Source: Owenia fusiformis
Taxonomy: Eukaryota > Annelida > Polychaeta > Sabellida > Oweniidae
Direction of reading: 5' to 3'
DNA length: 64,000 nt
Assembly: GCA_903813345.2 (NCBI GenBank)
Contig: CAIIXF020000005.1
Coordinates: forward strand, 27,779,375-27,843,374
Both the position numbers and the translations under genes were made by a program. Of the stretch, positions 1 to 10,237 are shown piece by piece. The first letter of the stretch is position 1. Each line of letters starts with the position of its first letter. A model generated the notes under the pieces. The model saw only the letters and a program-made list of their open reading frames with translations. It made no database searches and was not told where the DNA came from.

Positions 1-68
1 CAAGATACAAGTTTAAATCCATTGCGTTGTCAGTGACGTTCCCTAAATGTGCTTTCCACGAACTTCAG

Positions 69-1794
69 AAAACGATTCAGCTGTTCAATTCCTTGAACAA
101 GATGACGATGAAGATGAGAGTGAAGAATTCTACATGACAAAAGCTTTTGCTTGTGGACGAGTCTTCGCAGTATCAGTACTTGACTCACTAATGAGCGCAG
201 TGAGAAAATAAATAAATACCTTAATCTAATAATGTAAAATATGTTTTACCAAAGCGAATTATTACATTTGAGAAGAACGTACATAGCTCCTATAAACGGT
301 ATACCTAGATAGTAGAATTATTATAATGCCTGGTAAATTTTTGTCACTTGCAAAAGCGCTTGTTGAAACATTTGAAGCACCGATTCCAGATGAGTCCAAT
401 TTATATATCTTTATTCTGGCTTTATGGCATATACTCCCTTGAAAAACACAGTTCTTGGACATAATAAAGTCAAGTATAAGAATACGACACTAACATTTTG
501 GTATATGTTCATTGCCAGATCTATTTCAATAAAAATGTGTTGAACTTGATCGACTCCTTGATAACTGGAGGAAGCATCCCTGAACTTGATCTTGTATTGG
601 CCGAGGGTGTCGGGATGCTACCAGGGTCAAGAAAAAACATAGAAGATAGACGCAATCGCTGTCGTATCACACAGGTTTCTTTTGATGATGAACCTTTACA
701 ACAGTTCAATATAACAGAGGTGAATATACCTTGAATCAATATTCATTATAGTTATTCCAATTTGTTATCCTTTCAAATCGTATGATTTTGCTTGTTTAAA
801 AGAGAGCTTCATCTTCACCTCATGTACTAACCCCCGACACATAGGGTAATTAATTAATTAATTATTTAATTCATGAGTGAAGATTTATACCGGCCGTATT
901 CTAGACTTTCGTCTTTATTAGAAGCTGTAAATTATGCTAATACGTTATATATTTGTATCTTGCAATCACCACGCATAGTTAATTTTTTGCAGATGGGTTC
1001 CTCATATGGGTCACTTGTTCTATGGGCTCTAAAAAAACATGGCATACTTTGCCTAGGGTTGTATCGTCTTCTAAATAATAACAACAACATATCTTCATCA
1101 GAAGTAAAACACAAAAGATACGTCGTTACAAATCCCCCAATGGACTTCATGCTTTACAAATCAGACAGGGTAAGTCTAGAATCTGAACACCCTCCACATA
1201 AAATAATCATGAAGATTCCTTAATTATTGAGAGAGTTATTCCAAAATTAGTGGGTGGCATTTTTTTTGGGGGGGGGGGTCACTCTGCAGTTACAAAATGT
1301 GAAGTCATCAACATTGAAACAATTTGAAATAATTCATTAGGAATTTTTCCAAGAATATAAATCTGCTTCCCAAGTTATAAACCGACCCCTGGTGCTACTC
1401 ATTTGCCATATAAGGGTACGTTGACCGAGTGTTGATCGATATCGAGATCAAATTTGACCGTTTAAAGTTTTAAAGAAGTCGAATTTGTAAAATGTATATG
1501 TTGAGGTAAAATCTATCAAAACAATATAACAGTATAGAATCCTAATAGACTAGCTATATAACTCTCTCTCTCTCAAAGCTATAGAACTTTCAAAGTCAAA
1601 GGTCACTATCTAGGTCGTTAAGTTTCTTCTTCCAGATCAAAAGATCTGAAGATTGGAATCTGGAATAATAACCGAATTGAAAACCACATGTCATGTTATA
1701 TATTAGACTGAGCATTATTTAATTATGTGTATCAACCTTTTAGGTGTATTGTATCGAACCCTACTATAAGCAGCAGCATGAAACCAGGAAGTGA
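69..1794 (+). CDS. slo: BK-type Ca2+-activated K+ channel alpha subunit, 3' end (4 exons, partial)
   Basis: These are the last exons of a voltage- and Ca2+-gated potassium channel of the plasma membrane. Exons are 69-199 (upstream acceptor inferred), 519-719, 993-1169 and 1744-1794, joined by GTGAGA, GTGAAT and GTAAGT donors to AG acceptors, all in phase 0. About 185 residues are encoded. Exon 1 has the calcium bowl, [16 protein letters not shown], then [18 protein letters not shown]. Exon 2 continues [24 protein letters not shown] and [15 protein letters not shown]. Exon 3 has the LCLGLYRL and KRYVVTNPP blocks. These correspond in order to the RCK2 domain of Slo1. The last exon gives a short tail ending QQHETRK, much shorter than the vertebrate BK tail. 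The pore and voltage sensor lie upstream, outside the window. The match is strong for exons 1-3. The last exon is less certain, because reading through the exon 3 donor would give a different 17-residue tail that stops at 1220-1222. Sequence is diverged from textbook Slo1, so a paralogue is possible. Confidence 0.88.
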
Positions 1795-1976
1795 AAAAAA
1801 CAAAATATGCAGTATTTACCAATTGCCCAATTATTCATCCCTGAATCTGTGACTTTAGAAGTATAAGACTTGTATATTATATACCGTAACTGTACAAACC
1901 TTACCAAATGTATATACTTTACCAAAATTGATAATTTAAATGTATATATTGAACAAAGTTATTGGCTTCTATACTT

Positions 1977-1982
1977 AATAAA
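1977..1982 (+). other. Poly(A) signal of the BK channel gene
   Basis: A canonical AATAAA lies 183 bases after the channel stop codon at 1792-1794, on the same strand. It fits the 3' end of a short 3' UTR. A T-rich stretch follows. Cleavage position is not determined. Confidence 0.5.
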
Positions 1983-2129
1983 GATAAAGATTTTACTTGA
2001 AGGATGTTTATTTAGTACTTGATAAGAACCATCCTCTGTTGGAGTTGCATATACATGTATAATTTATGCATTATCTACGCAAACTTTTCATATTTGTAAG
2101 TGTACTTATTGGGTAGAATGTTACTATAT

Positions 2130-2652
2130 CACTGTTCTACAACTAGTTACTTTGACCGAACGTCAATGTAACAAAATGGATGAACTTCCTGGATACGAGT
2201 TTCTTGTTTTCTCGATTTAAACTTACGTATAAGTCATGTTGCGAATTATCATTTGGCACAAAGTTAGAAGATGTAGTCTAGCAATAAGAACTGCTCTCGG
2301 TTTGGAATTTGAATTTGATTTTTAAATAATGCTGTAATTCATGCATTTAGACAATCGCTTTTGTTACATTGACGTAAGTCGTCAAAGTAACATACATTGG
2401 TAATATAACAGACTTTCGTCAATGTAACAAAAGCGAGGGGCTAAATATATGAATTGCAACTTCATTTACAAACAAATCCCAAATCGACGAAACTTATTAA
2501 AACTAATCTATATTTTTAGCTTTGTGCCAAATTATAATCTGTAACTTGACATATAAGTAGTTTAAATCGAGAAAACAAAAAACTCGTAATCAGGAAGTTC
2601 ATCCATTTTGTTACATTGACGTTCCGTCAAAGTAACCAGTTGTGGAACAGTG
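2130..2652. mobile_element. Foldback DNA transposon, CAC/GTG ends, TSD TATAT
   Basis: The two halves are reverse complements over most of 523 bp. Ends read CACTGTTCTACAACTAG and, on the other side, its near reverse complement ending GGAACAGTG. TATAT flanks both sides (2125-2129 and 2653-2657). Each arm carries a hairpin motif, GTTACTTTGACC...GTCAATGTAAC (2146-2172, 2610-2636). The motif recurs near the centre (2363-2391, partly 2411-2427). No protein is encoded, so this is non-autonomous. The flank is AT-simple, so TATAT alone would be weak evidence. Five other elements here share the CAC/5-bp pattern. Confidence 0.8.
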
Positions 2653-2710
2653 TATATAGAAGGGCACTATGGCCAATTTTTAGATAAACTGTAGTAAAGC
2701 GCAACAATTA

Positions 2711-4552
2711 CAGGGTGACCCAAAAAAATGCAACCCTCCATTTCTTCAATATTTTTCTTAAATGGAGGTTAATTGCTCTGAAATTTGGCACACAAGAACT
2801 TCATTCAATGTGGGATTCTCTGGCAAAGTTTCAATAATCATAGTCTTATATTGATAGAGTTATGGTCGTTCCAAAATATGCTCCAAATATCGTCCATTTC
2901 CAATGTTAGGTTTTTGGATGAATCCCATTCCCTTCTTTCTGAACATTTTAACTCAAGAAATAATGTGTTCTGGGATCACAAATTCTCCCTTTCGCAATTC
3001 GCTCTTTGAATCAGAACGTTCGCAAATATGTACTGAAAAATCACTCAAAAAGGACAAAATTTGATTGGTCAATATTTTCTCATTGTGCATTTCGCGTAGC
3101 TATTTGCGTAACTCGAAAGTTCTAAATCAAACTAATTACGCAGTTTTGTTTTTACACCCGCACGCTAAATAAAACAATGACAACATCGGAAGTATTCTTC
3201 TTTATCATTGCTTTAATAGTCAGTATACCGAGTTTAATCAATAAAAGATTGTACAATGAACAACAAAATTCGGAAACGAGTACTATAAATTTGCTTTCGG
3301 GCCACAGAACTGAGTGACCTAGATAATAGCGACGCTTCTTCTTTGGTCTGCTGCTCAGTTATTTGTTGGTTTTCAACGTAACTCTATGATGTCATTTGAA
3401 GATGAATACTTTTATTCAGTTGTTGCATCGATGTTGCAGTTTGTAGTGCGGTAAGATTGGCATTAAAGTATTGAAAGTCGAATGGAATTGTTTTTTCCAA
3501 TATGGCGACTAGTCAACTGATCATGTGACCTTCTCTTCCGGAATATTTTCTCACTTTTCAATCATCGTTTTCACAACGCTATGAATCAATACAATGAAAA
3601 AAGTAGCTGTTATATTAAGATTGATAAGAGATCAATCGTTTCTAATAATTTTTTCTGTACCCTCGTACGGGAATATGAACGAATATATCGTTTGAAAAAT
3701 AGGTGTGAAAATCCCCATGTTAAACCTATGAGGGAAAACAAGGAAATATAAATTTGTTCCTCCGCGAACTGCATCATGGGAAATATTTTGACCTTATAAG
3801 GAAAGATTTTCGCGTCTCCTCTTTTGAAGAGGGAACAGCGATTTCGAGAATTCCAGATGAAGTGCTTCAAAGGCCCCTCCATTCTGTTAAATGCTCAGCT
3901 TGGGCTGCCAATTTCCAAACATGAAATCATCAGCCCCTTTTGGTTTGAGGTTGATAATGGCAACACTGTTACTGTTAACGCACAGCGCAATATTGGCGTT
4001 CCCAGGAAGTTCTAGGCAGTTCTAGAGTGACATAGAGGTTTCAATAGACAAGAACAGTGGTTCTAGAAGGATGGAGCTACTCCTCACATTTCTAATGATA
4101 GCATAGCCTGGCTCACTAGTCATTTCTATGAGAAGATTATCTCTCCTAGGATGAAGAACCCATGGTCATCCCACAGTCTTGATCTCAATGCCCTTGACTC
4201 CTATATATGGGGTTATTTAAAGGACAATTTGTATGAAAATAACCCTACCGCAATTGCAGAACTCCAACAAGCAATGGCTGCAAAAATCTGAGCCATACCC
4301 ATGGGAAAAAATGCATCCGTGTTATGAACAGTTTTCCTTGAACATTGCAAGTTTGTTTTCAGCGAAATTGACGTCATCTGGAGCATATTTTGAAACAACC
4401 ATAACTCTATCAATATAAGACTATGATTATTAAATCTTTGCCAGAGGATCCCACATTGAATGAAGTCCTTGTGTGCCAAATCTCAGAGCAATTTACATAC
4501 ATTTAAGAAAAATATTGAAGAAATGGAGGGTTGCATTTTTTGGGTCACCCTG
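2711..4552 (+). mobile_element. Tc1/mariner-like transposon with ~190-bp terminal inverted repeats
   Basis: The element begins CAGGGTGACCCAAAAAAATG and ends with the reverse complement, directly flanked by TA (2709-2710, 4553-4554). The inverted repeat continues with substitutions to about 2905 on the left and 4370 on the right, which is long for mariner. The interior holds a degraded transposase on the plus strand. The 1842-bp length fits a once-complete element. The arms have diverged, so the copy is old and surely immobile. Confidence 0.85.
3780..4291 (+). pseudogene. Broken mariner-family transposase
   Basis: Two blocks of an IS630/Tc1/mariner DDE transposase are visible. The first, in the frame of 3824-4015, reads ISKHEIISPFWFEVDNGNTV, like the conserved region around the GxxxPxFF motif. 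The second, 4058-4288, has WF-stop-KDGATPHISNDSIAWL, then SLDLNALDSYIWGYLKDNLY. The DGATPH aspartate and the LDSYIWG aspartate correspond to the second and third catalytic residues. The stop at 4064-4066 (TAG) sits where the family usually has Gln. A frame change separates the two blocks, and the N-terminal DNA-binding part is not recognisable. It lies wholly within the TA-flanked element and is non-functional. Confidence 0.8.
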
Positions 4553-4554
4553 TA

Positions 4555-5697
4555 TATATATTAGCATGTTGAATATTCCTTTATATACAATACTGTCAAT
4601 AATACGTTATAGCTTATTGATGTTTTCCCATGAACAGTCAAATACTGACAAACAGATTACTTAATTGTACAAAAAGGGAAATAGTTACATATCTTAATAT
4701 GTATTGCTTAAAACCTTTTATGTCAATTAAGCAAATCATTTAATCTGTTCGTCAAAATTTATCAGAGATAACACAGTCCTAAAATAATGAAAATATACAT
4801 AGCTTCTTAACAATAGATTTGTAAATAAGAAGTGAACATATATAGATCAATCCAGTCTGACCTACTATGAATACTACTGAACACGCCATTTTAGTGAGTT
4901 TGTTTACATCATGTAATAAAACGGCACTGGTCCAATAGAAGTGTGCTACCTAAATCACGATTCCATACAAGGAAGTTAGTTTTGTTTACATCCTTGTTTC
5001 GATATAAAGCAATATATACTGCAACTTCAGTAAACGCCAACATACTTGATTTTATTTCACCTGTCGTATGTATCTCTTAATTGGACGGACATTATCTTAG
5101 TTTGTGGGCCGATATAAATGATTATACTTTGTATTATCAAAAGAAACAAAGGGATGCAGTGACAATAAGCTGAAGGTATGAAGAGGCGCAACGTGGGTGT
5201 TTACATACAAACCTCTGATTATAACAATCATGCGAGAATGACTGTAATGGAATGTGGTAGGTAGTCACTCGGTAGGGATTCTTACAATTTCACCTGGTTT
5301 GAAAGACGTAATCATGACTAATAGCTAATAAACAAGAACTGTAATGAAACATAAGGTCGAAAATCTTCTATTGAAAAGATTCTTTTTGATTTTATTCGAA
5401 AAGTGTACATATAATTTGCTATATTGGTAAACTAATGATATCGCCTTATTTCGTTTTAATGGTAAGCTGAAGTTCTACATTACATTAAAATACGTACATG
5501 TTTTATATGATTAAAACAGGTTTAGTTGATCATTTCTCATTCCATTTAAATATCATCTAGAACACCAATATTTAAGTGTTAGTATTCACTCCCACCATGG
5601 TGCCATCTTTTTAAAACACCTGTAAAATTCACCAAGTCTTGCAATTTAATAATCAGTTCTTTTTGTCAATTTATTTAACGTAATTTATTGATTAGTA
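4555..5697. other. Intergenic, nothing recognised
   Basis: AT-rich sequence between two transposons. I see no splice-flanked coding block, RNA gene or long repeat. Short open frames have no protein-like composition. Confidence 0.5.
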
Positions 5698-5702
5698 CAT
5701 GT

Positions 5703-6537
5703 CACAGGCTGGTATCGAAAGATTTGTCCGCTGTGACGGAGCATGCTATTTTTCATAAAAACACTAAGAATGCTTCACGATTTATTTTTTAACTCATATG
5801 TTTCGTTATATCAAAGACAATTACTTATTCCATGCAATGGGTATATCATTTGCGTGTAACCTTCACTTCTGTTTGAAGTCCAATAACGCTAGGAGTAAAA
5901 TCTATTAAAAACGGCGCCAGAGTATCAAACTTTAAAATGTACAATTTCTTTTTTATTAACTTTTTAATGGCATGATATAGTGACACGATAATATTAACAT
6001 ATGTTTTAAGCATAACTCTGAATGTATTAATGAGATATTAATGCATTGGGTCTTTTTAATTTTTTTAATAAAAATACTATTAATATTTTTTGTCCGCTGT
6101 GACGGAGCATTTTCACAGTTCACATTTGCAACTGCTCCGTCACAGCGGACAAAAAAATTAAACATTATTTTTTAGAAAAGAATTAAAAAGACCAAATACA
6201 TCAACATCTCATTTATACCTTCATAGTTATGCTGAAACCATGTGTTAATATTATCGTGTCACTATATCGTGTCATTAGAAAGTTAAACAAGAAATGGTAC
6301 ATTTTGAAGTATGATACTCCGGCGCCATTTTCAATAGCTTTTCTTCCCAGCGTAATTTGGACTTCAAACAGAAGTGAAAGTTACCACCAAATGATATATC
6401 CATTGTATGGAGTAAGTAATTTAGTATGGTATAACGAAACATATGAGTTAAAAAATAAATCATGAAGTATTCTTAGTGTTTTTATGAAAAATAGCATGCT
6501 CCGTCACAGCGGACAAATATTTCGATACCAGCCTGTG
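5703..6537. mobile_element. Foldback DNA transposon, CAC/GTG ends, TSD CATGT
   Basis: This is an 835-bp near-palindrome. The left end is CACAGGCTGGTATCGAAAG and the right end its reverse complement. CATGT occurs on both flanks (5698-5702, 6538-6542). A 14-bp palindromic motif, TCCGCTGTGACGGA, occurs four times: at 5727-5740, inverted at 6500-6513, and as an inverted pair at the centre (6093-6106, 6136-6149). Open frames on both strands are by-products of the palindrome. A diverged relative lies at 62190-62505. No transposase is present. Confidence 0.88.
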
Positions 6538-6542
6538 CATGT

Positions 6543-9500
6543 ATATGCGTGAAAACAGAAATAAAGGTAAGATTGTTCGATTTTTTAAAGGATGGTCCCG
6601 TGATAGGTGGAAAATACTGATGGACTTAACATATTTACTCCCAGAGTACAAATAATCACTTAAAGGCCCACTATGCTTAATTTAGAAGGAAAAAAAGAAA
6701 AAAATCATTGAAACATGTTATTTACACACTCAATCAAGAAAAATAACTCACATAGAGAACAGCATTTGAAGTTAAAGAGATCTTTGGTGATGCATGCACA
6801 TTTTTGACAAAGTACCAGCAGTACATGTTTTCAAATAACTCCTGATTTAAAAGATGGCGACACTTCTATAAAAATGAATGAATCATGTACTGCAAACAAG
6901 TTCGCCATCTTTCATTGATATTGGTAAAAACTTGGTAATATAAAAACTTGACAGTTCAAAAATATTTTTAATATTTTATAATAAGCTTTGATGTGGCCCG
7001 TTTGAGCTGTTTTTGATGTCTAATGAAAGATAAAGTACTTGCCAATCCACTGGATATACAGTGAAGTTCAAAAGTAAGTCTTTATTTTGCCAAATTATGT
7101 TGAAAATATGCATAGTGAGGCATAATCTGATAATTAACGTAATTGTTTGATAAAATGACTACAATTAAAGTCACTTGTCTGGCAAAAACTTTACTTTGTA
7201 AAAATAAAAATGAACTAATATAATATCATTATGTATTGAGCGACTGCCATTGTCTATAAAATGTAATCAATCTATTTAAAGATATTCTAATGAGACTTCT
7301 CCGTGGCATTTTTTCTTTATTCCTTTTTGTTTTGAATTTTTACACCATAACATTAACTAACTACTCAATATGCAACTTTTCACCACGTAGAATTTTAAAA
7401 TATTAAGTTTGAAAATTCCATTTTTATAATGGAGCTCAATGGGAAAAACGACATAATTTGAATTATTTTGAAATGTAGCGGCGCGATTTTCTTGAAATTG
7501 ACAGATATAATAAATATTGGTAAGACGAAATGTTTGAAGAAAAATGAAGAAAATTCATCGTCCTGGTAACGCAAAATATAGAAAAATATGAAATAATCAT
7601 AAAAACCTGTAAAAATAGATTGAAGGGGGTGATAATCATTTTTAATGTGACTTTCACTACTACAGGGTAACCATAGTTTTGGTAATGGTTTACCAATTTT
7701 AAAAGCATATCTTCCAGCATATGTATCAAGTACAAGTAATACAATAAGTGAGTTATCATTAATTGGAATGGTATTATTGTATTCCTTAGCAATGATGACA
7801 AAAAGGTAAAATCGATCATATCACATACCATCAAATTGATCTACTATAATGCATATTAAACAATATAGCACTAGATCTTCAAATTCGAGAATTCAGCTAA
7901 ATTGTAAGATAATAAATGAATTGCTAATCCCTTATAACTGTAAAATCCCCTTCTCCGAATCATACTGAATTATGATATTTCGGTATGCTTATTTTAGCTG
8001 CTGTAGTTTAGGTCACTTGATGAGATATTCAGTAACATGCTGTCACTAGAGACAAAACTTGACACTAAATAATCACTCAAAATAAACGATATGAATTTTT
8101 CATATTTTCTTCTTTGGAAATACATCCATTCTTGAAATTTAGCATTCAAAGCTTTTCAATGCAATCATGAATTTAGTGATCTGACCCCTAAAATGCTTTT
8201 CAGAGGGAAAAGTCTGTCCACCTGTAGCCCTTGTAGCATCTTTTTCTAGCCATATTTTCCTAGGCCTGTTGGAATACCTCTTTCAGTGTTCAAGTTTAGC
8301 ATTGTTTTCCCATTGATCATTTGAGTTCTCACTTCAATAACATATGGAAATAAAAATGATAAGATGTCAAAAAGAGTGGTTTATTTATTGTAAAACATCA
8401 AAAATAAAACAAGGTTTGGTCAGGAAGGGAACAGGTGAAATCCTTGGGATATATGAATTAATTAATTATAAGAAACATATTCATGTTTCTACAATTTAGG
8501 GTAACCCTGTGTATTATTCTACTGCATATGTTTATACCAGTGCAAAATATTACAAAAATATTATTTACTTACTATCATAATTCAATGTGACAATATCAGT
8601 TTTATTTTCAAATTTGTCTATAATAGTTTGCCTGTAAGGTTGAGCAAGCCGTCTATTGCATTGATAGTATAAGATGCTGATTTTGCAAAGCTTTTATGGG
8701 CTAATTCTACAATATGTACAGTAACATATATGTAAGGGTGCCAGTATGTAGTCCAGTTTATAGTAAACAAATGAGTATTTTGGTCAACTCAATACATCTG
8801 ATAAACACTACATGAAGTGTTTTCTATGCAATGATTATATACAGGCACTTATTCATTGTTACTGCGAATTTCAAAAGCCTCCAAATTGTGTGGAATAGAG
8901 CATGCAATGTTTTTCAGTTTCAAGCAGGTTTTAGTACATTCTGACCAATTGTATTTTCAGACTTATTCAATTCATGATTCTGTAATACTGACCTACTTAT
9001 CTGCTTAGCATATCTTTAACACGTTCATGATAGAACGTAGTGATTGAGCGTGGGAACCGACGATGTAAAAGTACACCAGCCATAAGGAAAACAAACCCCA
9101 AAATGTTTTTAAAAATCATAGTTTTCCATCTTTAACGAGTGTAGGGGTTAGGGTAACGTAGATTGATACTTGATAATATATATGAGTTTATAACTAGGAA
9201 TTTATAAAAAACAAGTACAACCTTAAATTAAATATATGTATTTCTTGAAAACCTGGACATATAATTTAATAATATGCAAAATAAACTGTAAATTGGCTCC
9301 CTCTATTTAGAATGTACGCAAAGCTGCAATCTGATATGGTCCCCATGTTGGAGTGTATACATATAAATGTTGTAAGCAAAAATATATAAATTGGCATATC
9401 TGTATATTATTATCATTTTGCTCTTGGATGATATATGAATATATATTGTGAGGTATAATCAAGTATACAGAGACGATTGTCCCAATTGTTATCTACAATG

Positions 9501-9960
9501 TTTGGTAATGAAACATACAAGTGTAGTTTGGTTATAAGTTGGTTATTTATATTCTTATAAAAGCGATTGTCTCCTCTTTAATATTTATACTCGATATATT
9601 AACAAGGGATTCACTTCTGGAAACATTCTTTGGAATCGTAAAAGAATTACAGTTATATATGTAAATAAATAAGTACTATTCGAATAAATATTGAAGTTAT
9701 ATAAAGCAGTAATAAAATATAAAAATTTAATTGAATTATATTCCTATGTGACTGTTACTGCTTATAACATATAAAAATAATAAAAATAAATTAGTTACAT
9801 ATTAGCAGCAGTTGCACTATATATAATTATGATGTAATATTTATATTATTTACATTTTTACTACATAATCTAACAAGAATAAGCTGCAGATCTATTTTGT
9901 ACACACGACTAGATGTGAAACATGACATATCATACTTGTAGTATTATTAATTCAAAGGTA
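6543..9960. other. Long intergenic region, no gene recognised
   Basis: AT-rich sequence without a supported exon. It contains a short hairpin, AAAGATGGCGA at 6850-6860 with its complement at 6902-6912. TTAAAGGCCCACTATGC at 6661 resembles a TTAA-type transposon end, but no convincing partner was found. The 7463-7834 minus-strand frame is hydrophobic, T-rich noise rather than a recognisable protein. Confidence 0.5.
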
Positions 9961-9966
9961 TACAAT

Positions 9967-10175
9967 ATAGTGCATGACACTGTAAAGATGACTACATATT
10001 TAATATTTGCAGTGTACATGCACGTATAGTATTTGACGGACATCAACAAATGCATATGGCCTACCATTCATGTATTATAAAATCAAATGTATAATTATAA
10101 ATAGTGTATGACACTGTAAAAATGACTGCATGTTTAATGTTTGTAGTATACATGTACTTATTTGATGAACATCAT
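9967..10175. repeat. Diverged tandem duplication beyond the cytokine-like gene
   Basis: Two ~75-80 bp copies (9967-10046, 10101-10175) share ATAGTGNATGACACTGTAAA, then ATGACT...TTTAAT, and GACATCA/GAACATCA. They are separated by ~55 bp. On the minus strand they fall within the probable 3' UTR or just past it. An ATTAAA (minus strand, 10133-10138) lies in the second copy and could serve as a weak poly(A) signal. Confidence 0.6.
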
Positions 10176-10237
10176 CTACCGTACAAATAATTTGACATAC
10201 TGCCAAGTTTTAAATGGGTTTTCTTAATTGCTATCAC

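Noticed and set aside
6229-6465. Overlapping open frames inside the 5703-6537 element
   Set aside because: They mirror each other because the element is a palindrome, and they contain no transposase motif.
7664-8512. CAGGGTAACC and GGTAACCCTG as possible mariner ends
   Set aside because: Complementarity is limited to about ten bases with a mismatch, the arms do not extend, and the right flank is not a clean TA.
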